Source of the DNA: Paracoccaceae bacterium | GTDB taxonomy: Bacteria > Pseudomonadota > Alphaproteobacteria > Rhodobacterales > Rhodobacteraceae | Assembly: GCA_013373325.1 (NCBI GenBank) | Contig: JABXIA010000091.1 | Coordinates: 1 to 45,344 of the forward strand | Length of the DNA stretch: 45,344 nucleotides | Direction of reading: 5' to 3' | In this document: in pieces, positions 18,308 through 26,395 of the stretch | Position numbering within the stretch: position 1 is the first letter of the stretch | Layout: every line of letters starts with the position of its first letter | Position numbers and translations under genes: made by a program | Notes under the pieces: model-generated | What the model was told of the DNA's origin: nothing | The model's database searches: none | The model's input: the letters and a program-made list of their open reading frames with translations, nothing else

Positions 18308-19300
18308 TTAGACCAGGCCGGCCTCTTCCAGCAGGTGCAGCACGTGGGTTTCCGGGCGCGGGCCGATGTGGCGGATCACCTCGCCGGCGCAGATGCAGCC
18401 CATCCGGGCGCAGATTTCCATACTGCGGCCGGTGGCCATACCGAACAGGAAGCCGGCAGCAAACTGGTCGCCGGCACCGGTGGCATCCACCGGCACAATC
18501 GTTTCGACCGGCACGTCGATCCGCTCACCGTTGTTCAGCACCGTTACCCCGTCGCCCGAGCGGGTGCAGACCACCAGCGGGCAGATCGCAGCGGTCCTGG
18601 CAATTGCGTCTTCCAGGTCGGTGGTTTCGAACAGGGCGCAGATTTCGTCCTGGTTGCCGATCACGAAATCCAGCTCGTTGCCGATCAGATTGAGGAAATC
18701 GGCCCGGTGGCGTTCGACGCAGAACGGATCGGAGATAGAGATGCCAACCTTGCCGCCGCCCTCGCGGCAGTCACGGGCGGCCTCCAGAAAGGCGGTCTTG
18801 CCCTTGTCCTTGTCAAACAGGTAGCCCTCCAGGAACATGATCTGCGCGTTGCCGGCCACCTCTTGCGGCACGTCCGCCGAACTCAGCTCTGACGAGATGC
18901 CGAGGTAGGTGTTCATCGACCGCTCCCCGTCGGGCGAGACAAAGATCATCGACCGCGAGGTCGGCAGCTCGCCGTCGGCAACCGGCGGGTTCACGAAAGC
19001 CACGCCTTCGTTGTTCATTGCATCGGCGTAGAATTTACCCAGCGCGTCGTCGCGGACCCGGCCGATGAACGCGGCCTCCAGCCCCAGCGCGCCGGCGCCC
19101 GCAATGGTGTTGGCCACTGAGCCGCCGGGGGTCAGCACCCGGTTGCCCATCGCCGCATAAAGATCCTCGCAGCGGTCGCGTTCGATCAGCTGCATGATGC
19201 CTTTTTCGATGCCCTGCTCGGCCAGGAAACTGTCCTCGCACTGCGCAATCACGTCGACCACAGCGTTGCCGATACCGACGAGATGATAGGTTTTTGTCAT
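18308..19300 (-). CDS. Adenosine kinase (PfkB family carbohydrate kinase)
   Basis: A 330-residue ribokinase-fold enzyme. PfkB signature 1 is GGSVANTIAGAGALGLEAAFIGRV, and signature 2 with the catalytic aspartate is DATGAGDQFAAGFLFGMATG near residue 280. Conserved N-terminal residues (GIGNAVVDVIAQCEDSFL) match the alphaproteobacterial adenosine kinase group, which phosphorylates adenosine to AMP for purine salvage; another nucleoside or sugar substrate is possible. The start at 19300 has GAGGAGGG 7-8 nt upstream; the open frame continues to 19447 without a better start. It is on the same strand as nth, 127 bp downstream. Confidence 0.88.
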   Translation of the reverse strand: MTKTYHLVGIGNAVVDVIAQCEDSFLAEQGIEKGIMQLIERDRCEDLYAAMGNRVLTPGGSVANTIAGAGALGLEAAFIGRVRDDALGKFYADAMNNEGVAFVNPPVADGELPTSRSMIFVSPDGERSMNTYLGISSELSSADVPQEVAGNAQIMFLEGYLFDKDKGKTAFLEAARDCREGGGKVGISISDPFCVERHRADFLNLIGNELDFVIGNQDEICALFETTDLEDAIARTAAICPLVVCTRSGDGVTVLNNGERIDVPVETIVPVDATGAGDQFAAGFLFGMATGRSMEICARMGCICAGEVIRHIGPRPETHVLHLLEEAGLV

Positions 19301-19427
19301 AAACTGCCCTCCTCGGGGATGTTCGTGCCGGGTCCGGGACCGGCGTGTCTGTTTCGATAGTTGCAATGGCCGGGGCAGGCCAGGCGGCGCGCTGCCCGCG
19401 CATGGGCTGCGTGACTGCGCCGGCGCC

Positions 19428-20072
19428 TCAAAGGTTCTTGTCCTCATACATGCAGAGGTCGCGGATCAGGCAGCTGCCGCACATCGGCTTGCGCGCCTTG
19501 CAGTGGTAGCGGCCATGCAGGATCAGCCAGTGATGGGCGTGCTGCTGGAAATCCACCGGGATGTTGTCTTCGATGGCGCGTTCGACGGCGTCGACATCCT
19601 TGCCCGGGCAGATGCCGGAGCGGTTGCCGACCCGGAAGATATGGGTGTCAACCGCCTGGGCCGGGTAACGCCACCACATGTTCAGGACCACATTGGCGGT
19701 CTTGCGCCCGACGCCGGGAAGCGACTGCAGTGCGGCGCGGGAATTCGGGACCTCGCCGCCGTACTCCTCGACCAGGATCCGGGACAGCTTGATCACGTTC
19801 TTGGCCTTGTTGCGGTAAAGGCCGATGGTCTTGATATGCTCGATCAGGCGTTCCTCGCCCAGATCCAGCATCTTTTGCGGGGTATCCGCGATCTTGAACA
19901 GTTCATGGGTTGCCTTGTTCACGCCGGCATCTGTTGCCTGCGCGGACAGCGCCACCGCCACCACCAGCGTGTAGGCGTTGACATGCTCCAGCTCGCCCTT
20001 TGGTTCGGGCTCCGCTGCGTGAAACCGGGTAAAGATCTCGCGGAGGGTATGATAATCGAGTTGCTTGGCCAT
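19428..20072 (-). CDS. nth: Endonuclease III (DNA glycosylase/AP lyase)
   Basis: A 214-residue base-excision repair enzyme that removes oxidised pyrimidines and cuts at AP sites. The helix-hairpin-helix is LPGVGRKTANVVLN with catalytic Lys124, the catalytic aspartate is Asp142 in VDTHIFRV, and the 4Fe-4S ligands are Cys191, Cys198, Cys201 and Cys207 (C-x6-C-x2-C-x5-C). All catalytic residues are present. It is divergent from another DNA-repair gene, the Ada relative at 20272. Confidence 0.96.
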   Translation of the reverse strand: MAKQLDYHTLREIFTRFHAAEPEPKGELEHVNAYTLVVAVALSAQATDAGVNKATHELFKIADTPQKMLDLGEERLIEHIKTIGLYRNKAKNVIKLSRILVEEYGGEVPNSRAALQSLPGVGRKTANVVLNMWWRYPAQAVDTHIFRVGNRSGICPGKDVDAVERAIEDNIPVDFQQHAHHWLILHGRYHCKARKPMCGSCLIRDLCMYEDKNL

Positions 20073-20271
20073 CGCGCGCCATATGTACAGGTCAGGCCTT
20101 AAAGCGCAATTTATTTTGCGCCCCGGAACCCGCTAGGCGGGCGTTTCACCGCGGCACTCCGGCCAGCCTGGACAACGCGGTCGCGCCGGGCGATGGATTT
20201 CGCATGTTCCGGGTCGAATGGCGGGCCTGTGCGCGGTAATCTGGCTTGCAAGACTGCCGAAGGACACAGCG

Positions 20272-21141
20272 ATGAATATTGAAGCCCGGGAAAGCACCTA
20301 TCACTACGGCGTCATGCGGCGGGCGATTGAGCTGATCGACGATGGCGGAGAGGATCTGACGCTGGAACAGCTGTCCGCCCGCATGGACATGAGCCCGGCG
20401 CATTTCCAGCGGCTGTTCTCGGCCTGGGTCGGCGTCTCGCCCAAGCGCTATCAGCAGTATCTGCGGCTGGGCCATGCCAAGGCGCTGCTGCGCGACCGGT
20501 TCACCACGCTGCAGGCTTCGCACGCGGTGGGGCTGTCGGGATCCGGGCGGCTGCACGACCTGTTCCTGCGCTGGGAGGCGATGAGCCCGGGCGAATATGC
20601 CCGTAAGGGGGACGGGTTGCGGATATTCTGGGGATGGTTCGACAGCCCCTTTGGCCTGGCGCTGGTGATGGGCACCGAAAAGGGCATCTGCGGGCTGGCC
20701 TTTGCAGCCGAGACCGGGGCGGAGCCCGCCATGGCCGATATGCGCGCCCGCTGGCCGCAGGCGGAATTCGTCGAGGATCCTGCGGCCCTGCGCCCGCTGG
20801 CGCAGGCGGCCTTTGCCCAGAAGGGCGAGACCGCGCTGCACATGATCGGCGCGCCGTTGCAGATCAAGGTCTGGGAGGCGTTGCTGCGCATCCCCTCCGG
20901 ACATGTCACCACCTATTCCGAACTGGCCCAGGCGATCGGCTCTCCGCGCGCGGTCCGGGCCGTCGGCACAGCGGTGGGGCGCAACCCGGTCAGCTGGCTG
21001 ATCCCCTGCCACCGTGCCTTGCGCAAGTCCGGGGCGCTGGGCGGCTACCACTGGGGCCTGCCGGTCAAACGCGCGATGCTTGCTTATGAGGCCGCCCGGG
21101 AGGAGGACTGCCCGGCGCAGGAAGCGCGCGCCGCCGGTTGA
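20272..21141 (+). CDS. AraC-type HTH / O6-methylguanine-DNA methyltransferase fusion (Ada-like)
   Basis: A 289-residue two-domain protein. Residues about 15-110 are an AraC-type DNA-binding domain (LTLEQLSARMDMSPAHFQRLFSAWVGVSPKRY), and residues about 120-285 are a methylated-DNA-protein cysteine methyltransferase with the acceptor Cys246 in SWLIPCHRALRKSG. IPSGHVTTYSELAQAIGSPRAVRAVG is the conserved DNA-recognition helix region. The N-terminal zinc/methyl-phosphotriester domain of E. coli Ada is absent, so it cannot sense phosphotriesters in the E. coli way. The start at 20272 follows AAGGA. The function is repair of O6-methylguanine, with a likely regulatory role. Confidence 0.92.
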   Translation: MNIEARESTYHYGVMRRAIELIDDGGEDLTLEQLSARMDMSPAHFQRLFSAWVGVSPKRYQQYLRLGHAKALLRDRFTTLQASHAVGLSGSGRLHDLFLRWEAMSPGEYARKGDGLRIFWGWFDSPFGLALVMGTEKGICGLAFAAETGAEPAMADMRARWPQAEFVEDPAALRPLAQAAFAQKGETALHMIGAPLQIKVWEALLRIPSGHVTTYSELAQAIGSPRAVRAVGTAVGRNPVSWLIPCHRALRKSGALGGYHWGLPVKRAMLAYEAAREEDCPAQEARAAG

Positions 21142-21307
21142 ACAGGCGTTGCAGAAGTCCGGGCGGGGCGGGCCTTGCCGCCTGTTGCGCCTGGTAACGC
21201 CTGCGCGCTGCTTCAAGCTCGATTTCATGCGGGGCGAGGGGGCGGCGCTGGTTTTCCCAGCGGTCCAGGCCCAGGGTGATCAGCACGATCCAGTCATAAC
21301 TCAGCAT
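21065..21307 (-). CDS. Small protein with N-terminal hydrophobic segment, unknown function
   Basis: An 80-residue open frame. It begins MLSYDWIVLITLGLDRWENQ, a short hydrophobic segment, continues with a charged helix (HEIELEAARRRYQAQQAAR), and ends in a proline/arginine-rich tail. AAGGAG lies 7 nt before the ATG, which is the main support for it being real. Its 3' end overlaps the end of the Ada-like gene on the other strand by 77 bp. It is divergent from the WYL regulator at 21412. No family is recognised. Confidence 0.5.
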   Translation of the reverse strand: MLSYDWIVLITLGLDRWENQRRPLAPHEIELEAARRRYQAQQAARPAPPGLLQRLFNRRRALPAPGSPPPGRPHKQASRV

Positions 21308-21349
21308 CGGGTTTCTCCTTCTTGAGGAGGCCAGAAAACCAGAGCACTG

Positions 21350-21400
21350 CTGACAGGCTGTTGTCAGTGGTATGTGCTAGGGTGTCAGCAGACTGTCACT
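21350..21400. promoter_or_regulatory. Candidate operator region with repeated TGTCA
   Basis: An inverted repeat CTGACA-N6-TGTCAG at 21350-21367 is followed by further TGTCA copies at 21383 and 21394, just upstream of the WYL-type regulator and between divergent starts. Spacing and number suggest autoregulatory sites. No experimental consensus is known to me for this regulator. Confidence 0.5.
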
Positions 21401-21411
21401 GGAGCCTGCCC

Positions 21412-22101
21412 ATGCCCCGCACCGGCCGCCTTTTTGAAATCATCCAGATCCTCCGCACCGCCGCGGCCCCGGTGCGGGCGGAGGATCTCGCCGGGACGCT
21501 GGAGGTCAGCAAGCGGACGATCTACCGCGACATCGCAGCGCTGCAGGCGATGCGCACGCCGGTGGAGGGCGAGGCCGGGATCGGCTACATGCTGCGCAAG
21601 GGGTACGACCTGCCGCCGCTCAATTTCGACGAGGAGGAGCTGGAGGCGCTTCACGTTGGCCTGGCGATGCTGATGCGCACGGGTGACGGCGCCTTGCAGA
21701 AGGCGGCCGCGCGGGTGAGCCACAAGATCAAGGATGTGCATGCCACCGCCGACTGGCTGCAGGTGGCCCCCTGGGGCGCGCCGCTGGACGACCCAGAGCA
21801 GGGTTGCGTCTCTAAGGCGCTGCTGCGCCAGGCGGTGCGGGAAAGCCGCAAGCTGCAGCTCACCTACCTCAGCCCGGAGAGCGGCGAGAGCTGCCGGACC
21901 CTGCGGCCGCTGGCGCTGATCTATCATATCGACTGCACCATGCTGGCGGCGTGGTGCGAACTGCGCGGCGGCTTCCGCCATTTCCGCACCGACCGGATGC
22001 TGGCGGCGGACGTGCTGGAGGACGGGTTTGCGCCTGAGGCGGGGGCCTTGCGTAAACTGTGGATGGAACAAGAGGGCTGGAACTTCGCCTTTGCCCCATA
22101 A
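21412..22101 (+). CDS. HTH/WYL-domain transcriptional regulator (YafY-like)
   Basis: A 229-residue regulator. The N-terminal winged HTH reads MPRTGRLFEIIQILRTAAAPVRAEDLAGTLEVSKRTIYRDIAAL, the typical YafY/DeoR-like start. A WYL-type ligand-binding domain follows in the second half (VRESRKLQLTYLSPESGESCRTLRPLALIYH and AWCELRGGFRHFRTDRM). The start at 21412 is chosen because GGAG lies upstream and the HTH begins immediately; the frame is open from 21322. Its target is unknown; the divergent 80-residue protein and its own gene are candidates. Confidence 0.87.
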   Translation: MPRTGRLFEIIQILRTAAAPVRAEDLAGTLEVSKRTIYRDIAALQAMRTPVEGEAGIGYMLRKGYDLPPLNFDEEELEALHVGLAMLMRTGDGALQKAAARVSHKIKDVHATADWLQVAPWGAPLDDPEQGCVSKALLRQAVRESRKLQLTYLSPESGESCRTLRPLALIYHIDCTMLAAWCELRGGFRHFRTDRMLAADVLEDGFAPEAGALRKLWMEQEGWNFAFAP

Positions 22102-22237
22102 AATTCGGTGTTTACGCGGATTTTGCGCGGTATTTCGCCGAAACTGGAAGACCGTCTCTTGAGTAGCCGCGGTGCCGGCATGATATTCGAGCGGACCTCC
22201 GGGCATCCCCGGATCTTAGAAAGCAGAAGGCAATTTG

Positions 22238-22897
22238 ATGATGCAGATGAAACTCACCACGGCTGGTATTGTCGCCGCAGCACTGGGCCTGAGCGCCTGT
22301 ACCGATCCCGCAACCGTCGGCACGCCGGGCAGCAACACCCAGAAGGGCGCAGTCCTGGGCGGCATCATCGGCGCGGGCGTCGGTGCGATCGCCAATGACT
22401 CCGACCGCGGCCTTGGCGCTGCAACCGGGGCACTGGTCGGTGCTGCTGCCGGCAGCGTGATCGGCAACCAGCTCGACGCGCAGGAGCGCGAGCTGCGCCA
22501 GACCCTGGCCAATGACTCGATCACCATCGTCAACACCGGCGACCGCCTGATCCTGTCCTTCCCGAACGATCTGACCTTTGCCACCGACAGCGCCGCGGTT
22601 GCGCCGGCGGTTCAGGCCGACCTGCGCCGGGTGGCCGACAGCCTGGTGCGCTACCCCAACAGCGCCATTCAGGTGATCGGCCACACCGACAGCGATGGTG
22701 ATGCCGGTTACAACCAAGGCCTCTCGGAGCGCCGCGCCAATGCGGTGGCCAGCCACATTCAGGCTGGCGGCGTGCCCTATCACCGGATGCGGATCATCGG
22801 CCGCGGCGAGTCGCAGCCGGTGGCCTCCAACCTGACCCCGGAGGGCAAGGCCCGCAACCGGCGCGTCGAAGTTGTGGTCATCCCGCAGGCGGCCTGA
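22238..22897 (+). CDS. OmpA-domain lipoprotein with glycine zipper (Pal/YiaD-like)
   Basis: A 219-residue outer-membrane lipoprotein. The signal peptide ends in lipobox LSAC, followed by a glycine-zipper segment in two halves (GAVLGGIIGAGVGAIAND and GAATGALVGAAAGSVIGN). The C-terminal OmpA/Pal peptidoglycan-binding domain carries LTFATDSAAV, IQVIGHTDSDGD, LSERRANAVASHI and LTPEGKARNRRVEVVV. This order matches YiaD-like proteins. Of several clustered starts (TTG 22235, ATG 22238, 22241, 22247), 22238 has the best spacing to AGAAGG. A clear terminator follows. Confidence 0.9.
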   Translation: MMQMKLTTAGIVAAALGLSACTDPATVGTPGSNTQKGAVLGGIIGAGVGAIANDSDRGLGAATGALVGAAAGSVIGNQLDAQERELRQTLANDSITIVNTGDRLILSFPNDLTFATDSAAVAPAVQADLRRVADSLVRYPNSAIQVIGHTDSDGDAGYNQGLSERRANAVASHIQAGGVPYHRMRIIGRGESQPVASNLTPEGKARNRRVEVVVIPQAA

Positions 22898-22920
22898 TCC
22901 GGCTGCCGTCGGTATAATGC

Positions 22921-22953
22921 ACAGCCCGTCCCCCAGCGGGGCGGGCTGTTTTT
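22921..22953 (+). terminator. Rho-independent terminator of the OmpA lipoprotein gene
   Basis: An 8-bp outer stem (22921-22928 with 22942-22949) is extended by four inner GC pairs after a one-base bulge, then a T run to 22953. Confidence 0.88.
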
Positions 22954-23076
22954 GTGTCTGCGGCCGCGCCGGTTCACGTAACGCTGCACAGTGCCTGCGC
23001 GGCATTTGCTGTTTCATGCTGCGGGCCGCCGCATACATGATGAACGATACACAGACGCGAACAGAAGGATTTCCCC

Positions 23077-23619
23077 ATGGCTGACCCTGTACTGCTCACC
23101 ATTTCCGGATCGCTGCGCCGCGAGGCGACAAACCGCAAGCTGCTGGCAGAGGCAGTCCGGGTGTTCGGGCCCGCCTCGGTGGTAGAGGCGGACCTGAACC
23201 TGCCGCTTTATGACGGCGACGACGAGGCGGCAGACGGCATCCCGCCGGCGGTTCAGACACTGGCGGATCAGATCGCGGCGGCGGATGCAGTGGTGATCTC
23301 CACCCCGGAATACAACAAGGGGCCGTCTGGCGTGCTGAAGAATGCGCTGGACTGGGTGAGCCGCACCGAAGGCAGCCCCTGGGCGGATAAGCCGGTGGCG
23401 GTCATGTCGGCGGCGGCGGGCCGCGCCGGTGGCGAGCGCGCGCAGATGATCCTGCGCGGCTTCCTGGTGCCTTTCCAGCCGCGGCTGATCACCGGTCCGG
23501 AAGTGCATCTGGCCGGATCGAGCAGGGAATTCGACGAAAACGGACGTCTGACAAGCGAGCAGTATGAGGCCACGCTGACCAAGCTGATGCAGAAGCTGCG
23601 TTCGGAACTGACCCGCTGA
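23077..23619 (+). CDS. NADPH-dependent FMN reductase family flavoprotein
   Basis: A 180-residue flavodoxin-fold protein. The FMN phosphate loop is TISGSLRREATNRKLLAEA, and the flavin-contacting segment is VVISTPEYNKGPSGVLKNALDWVSR, both typical of the chromate/azo/quinone reductase group. Such enzymes reduce quinones or free flavin in the cytoplasm, but the in vivo substrate is unknown. AGAAGGA precedes the ATG. It is monocistronic after the upstream terminator. Confidence 0.9.
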   Translation: MADPVLLTISGSLRREATNRKLLAEAVRVFGPASVVEADLNLPLYDGDDEAADGIPPAVQTLADQIAAADAVVISTPEYNKGPSGVLKNALDWVSRTEGSPWADKPVAVMSAAAGRAGGERAQMILRGFLVPFQPRLITGPEVHLAGSSREFDENGRLTSEQYEATLTKLMQKLRSELTR

Positions 23620-23722
23620 GGCCGGTGGGGCGGGGGGCGGCGCGCTCCCGCGCCCCAAGCTGCCCTGGCGGGCAGATTAGGGGCTTGGGCCGGGCGCCGC
23701 TGCGCGTCGCGGGGGGCCGGTG

Positions 23723-24763
23723 TCAGAGGTTGTCTTCGACCCGGAAGCCCGCGGGGATGCAGTCCTTGCGGTCCAGCAGCAGATCCGCCATCACATGGGC
23801 CGCCTTAGGGGCCATGCCGAAGCCGATCTTGAAGCCGCCGTTGGAGATATAGTGGCCGTCGCGGCCGGGCCATGCGCCCAGCATCGGGGCGCGGGACTTG
23901 GCGCGGGGGCGCACGCCGGCCCAGCGTTCAATGACTTCGGCGCCGTGCAGCACCGGCACTGCGGCGCGTGCGCGCTCGATCACGTCATCGAGCTGGGCAT
24001 CTGTGGCCTTGCCGTCCTCGAACTCCCGCTCCGAGGTGGAGCCGATCGCCAGGGTGCCGTCGGCATGCGGGATGATGTGCAGGCCGTCGGCATAAAGCTG
24101 CGGCACCTCGCCTTCGTGGAACCTCAGCAGCGCGGCCTGGCCTTTGACGCCGCCGCCGACGGTCTTGCCGAAGGCCTCGTTCAGCTCCAGAAGGCCTGCG
24201 TAGCCCTTTGCGTGGACTACCTTGCCTTGATTCTGGGCCTCGGTCTGGATCTCCACGCCCATCACCGCCAGGGCAGAGACCAGCGCGGCGCAGGCGCGGC
24301 GCGGGTGCATGCGGGCGCTGAGGGTGTCGTGGATGACATATCCGGTGGCGCTGGGCGGCACCCAGGGGCCAAGACTGTCCGCCTTGCAGACACGCCATTC
24401 GGCCTCGTCCTTCCACAGCGCGCGGGCGGAGAGTTCGCGCTGGCGGGCAAGTTCCAGCGTGCGTTCGTCGTTGATCGGCTGCAGGCGCCCGGTCCGGCCG
24501 TAACCGGGGGACACACCGCCGGTGGCCTCGACCTCAGCCCAGAAGGTTTCTGCCATCAGCAGGCTTTCAAGCTGGAACTGCTTCTTGGCATTCCAGTTCT
24601 CCGGCACATGCGGGGCAAGGGCGCCAACAAGGCCTCCGCTGGAGCCTGCGCCTGCGCCATAGGGATCCGCCACCTGCACGCGCGCACCGCGGCGGGCGCA
24701 GACCCAGGCGACCGACAGGCCGAAGATGCCCGCCCCGCGCACCGTTACATCTGCCATTGCCAT
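23723..24763 (-). CDS. FAD-dependent oxidoreductase (DAO family), candidate MnmC oxidase half
   Basis: A 346-residue D-amino-acid-oxidase-fold flavoprotein. The FAD motif is VRGAGIFGLSVAWVCARRGARVQVAD, followed by GAGSSGGLVGALAPHVPENWNAKKQFQLESLLMAETFW, reminiscent of the GALxP region of the MnmC oxidase domain. C-terminal ISNGGFKIGFGMAPKAAHVMADLLL is the second FAD contact. It is divergent from mnmD, whose product is the partner domain in fused MnmC. I therefore infer that it oxidatively removes the carboxymethyl group of cmnm5(s2)U34 in tRNA to give nm5(s2)U34. Glycine or sarcosine oxidase activity is the alternative. The start at 24763 has AAAGGA 7 nt upstream. Confidence 0.8.
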   Translation of the reverse strand: MAMADVTVRGAGIFGLSVAWVCARRGARVQVADPYGAGAGSSGGLVGALAPHVPENWNAKKQFQLESLLMAETFWAEVEATGGVSPGYGRTGRLQPINDERTLELARQRELSARALWKDEAEWRVCKADSLGPWVPPSATGYVIHDTLSARMHPRRACAALVSALAVMGVEIQTEAQNQGKVVHAKGYAGLLELNEAFGKTVGGGVKGQAALLRFHEGEVPQLYADGLHIIPHADGTLAIGSTSEREFEDGKATDAQLDDVIERARAAVPVLHGAEVIERWAGVRPRAKSRAPMLGAWPGRDGHYISNGGFKIGFGMAPKAAHVMADLLLDRKDCIPAGFRVEDNL

Positions 24764-24821
24764 TTGGTATTCCTTTCGCCAGTGTCGCGCCGTTCGAGGC
24801 ACTCACTTAGGGGATTATAGC

Positions 24822-25490
24822 ATGGCAGACCAGCAGGCCCGCCTCAGCTGGCGCGATGGCACTGTTCCGGTGTCGGATCAGTTCGATGATCCCTATTTCT
24901 CAATCCAGGACGGGCTGGCAGAGACTGAGCACGTGTTCCTGACTGGAAACAGCTTGCCGGAGCGTTTTGCTCCGGGCTTTCACATTGCCGAACTGGGTTT
25001 TGGCACCGGCCTCAACATGCTGGCGGCCTGGCGCGCCTGGGAAGCGGCGGGGAAGGAAGGGCCGCTGCGCTTCACCAGTTTTGAGGCCTTCCCGATGGCG
25101 CCTGCCGATATGGCCAAGGCGCTGGAGGCGTTCCCGTCGGTGGGTCCCTGGGCGGAGCGGTTTCTGGCCAAATGGCATGGCGCAGGGGCTTGCGATCTGG
25201 GGAGCTTGCAACTGGAGGTGATCCAGGGCGACGCGCGGGTGTCGCTGCCGGAGTGGACAGGTCGGGCCGATGCCTGGTTTCTGGACGGGTTCTCTCCGGC
25301 CAAAAACCCCGAGTTATGGGAGGAGGCGCTGATGGCGGAGGTTGCGGCGCATACCGCGCCCGGAGGCTCGGCGGCGACCTATACGGCGGCAGGCTTTGTC
25401 CGCCGCGGGCTGGAAGCGGCAGGATTTAAAGTGACCCGCATCCCCGGCTACGGGCGCAAGCGGCATATGACAAAGGCAGTATTGCTATGA
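24822..25490 (+). CDS. mnmD: tRNA (5-methylaminomethyl-2-thiouridine)(34) methyltransferase MnmD
   Basis: A 222-residue SAM methyltransferase equal to the methyltransferase half of MnmC, converting nm5(s2)U34 to mnm5(s2)U34 in tRNA wobble positions. Family segments are DDPYFSIQDGLAETEHVFLTGN, the SAM site IAELGFGTGLNMLAAW, DAWFLDGFSPAKNPELWEEAL and the C-terminal TYTAAGFVRRGLEAAGFKV. No oxidase domain is fused; the divergent FAD protein next door may supply it. The start at 24822 follows AGGGG. The stop overlaps the ATG of the next gene (ATGA). Confidence 0.95.
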   Translation: MADQQARLSWRDGTVPVSDQFDDPYFSIQDGLAETEHVFLTGNSLPERFAPGFHIAELGFGTGLNMLAAWRAWEAAGKEGPLRFTSFEAFPMAPADMAKALEAFPSVGPWAERFLAKWHGAGACDLGSLQLEVIQGDARVSLPEWTGRADAWFLDGFSPAKNPELWEEALMAEVAAHTAPGGSAATYTAAGFVRRGLEAAGFKVTRIPGYGRKRHMTKAVLL

Positions 25491-26395
25491 GCATGGTTCC
25501 ACAGGGCAAAAGCCTGCCTCAGCCCCGGGTGCAGCAAAACAACGTGCCGCTGGGTATTCTGCTGATGATCGGAGCCACCATCGTCTTTGCCCTGCAGGAC
25601 GGCATTTCGCGTCATCTGGCGGGCACCTACAACACCTACATGGTGGTGATGGTGCGCTACTGGTTCTTTGCTGCTTTTGTGGTTTTCCTGGCGGCAAGGG
25701 CGCCGGGAGGGATCAAGGAGGCTGCCCGTACCGACCAGCTGTGGCTGCAGATCTTCCGCGGCGTTCTGCTGGTCGCTGAAATCTGTGTGGCGGTCTATGG
25801 CTTTACCGTGCTGGGCCTGATTGAGAGCCAGGCGGTGTTCATCTGCTATCCGCTGCTGGTCGCGGCGCTGAGCGGCCCGGTCCTGGGCGAAAGCGTTGGC
25901 TGGCGGCGCTGGGCGGCAATTGGCGTCGGCCTGATCGGGGTGCTGGTTATCCTGCAACCTGGCATGGGCGTGTTCAACCCGGCGGCGGTGATCCCGTTCA
26001 TCTCGGCGCTGATGTTTGCCGTATACGGGCTGGTGACGCGCTACGCCGCGCGCAAGGACAGCACCGCCACCAGTTTCTTCTGGACCGGCATTGCCGGCAT
26101 GGTCTTCATGACCGCAATCGGCATCTGGTTCTGGGAGCCGATGAGCCAGGGTGACTGGTTCTGGATGGCGCTGCTGTGCGTTTCGGGCGTGACCGGCCAT
26201 TGGCTGCTGATCAAATGCTACGAGATGGCCGAGGCCAGTGCGGTGCAGCCGTTTGCCTATTTCCACCTGATCTGGGCGGCGATGCTGGGCATGGCGGTGT
26301 TCGGCGAGGTGATTCGCACCAATGTGGCCATCGGTGCGGGCATCATCATCGCCGCGGGCCTGTTCACCCTATGGCGCGAACGCGTGAAGGGTTGA
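25487..26395 (+). CDS. DMT-superfamily (EamA) transporter
   Basis: A 302-residue inner-membrane protein with about ten helices. A short polar N-terminus is followed by PLGILLMIGATIVFALQDGISRHLAGTY, the usual EamA first helix with the QDGISR variant; the second EamA repeat ends VQPFAYFHLIWAAMLGMAVFGE. The substrate is unknown; relatives export amino acids or metabolites. The ATG overlaps the mnmD stop. The 3' end overlaps the convergent lytic transglycosylase gene by 27 bp. Confidence 0.88.
   Translation: MSMVPQGKSLPQPRVQQNNVPLGILLMIGATIVFALQDGISRHLAGTYNTYMVVMVRYWFFAAFVVFLAARAPGGIKEAARTDQLWLQIFRGVLLVAEICVAVYGFTVLGLIESQAVFICYPLLVAALSGPVLGESVGWRRWAAIGVGLIGVLVILQPGMGVFNPAAVIPFISALMFAVYGLVTRYAARKDSTATSFFWTGIAGMVFMTAIGIWFWEPMSQGDWFWMALLCVSGVTGHWLLIKCYEMAEASAVQPFAYFHLIWAAMLGMAVFGEVIRTNVAIGAGIIIAAGLFTLWRERVKG

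Noticed and set aside
23620-23722. GC-rich spacer as a member of one repeat family with 4440-4457 and 10067-10095
   Set aside because: All three are G/C-run hairpins at gene ends, but the sequences do not align well enough by eye to call one family.
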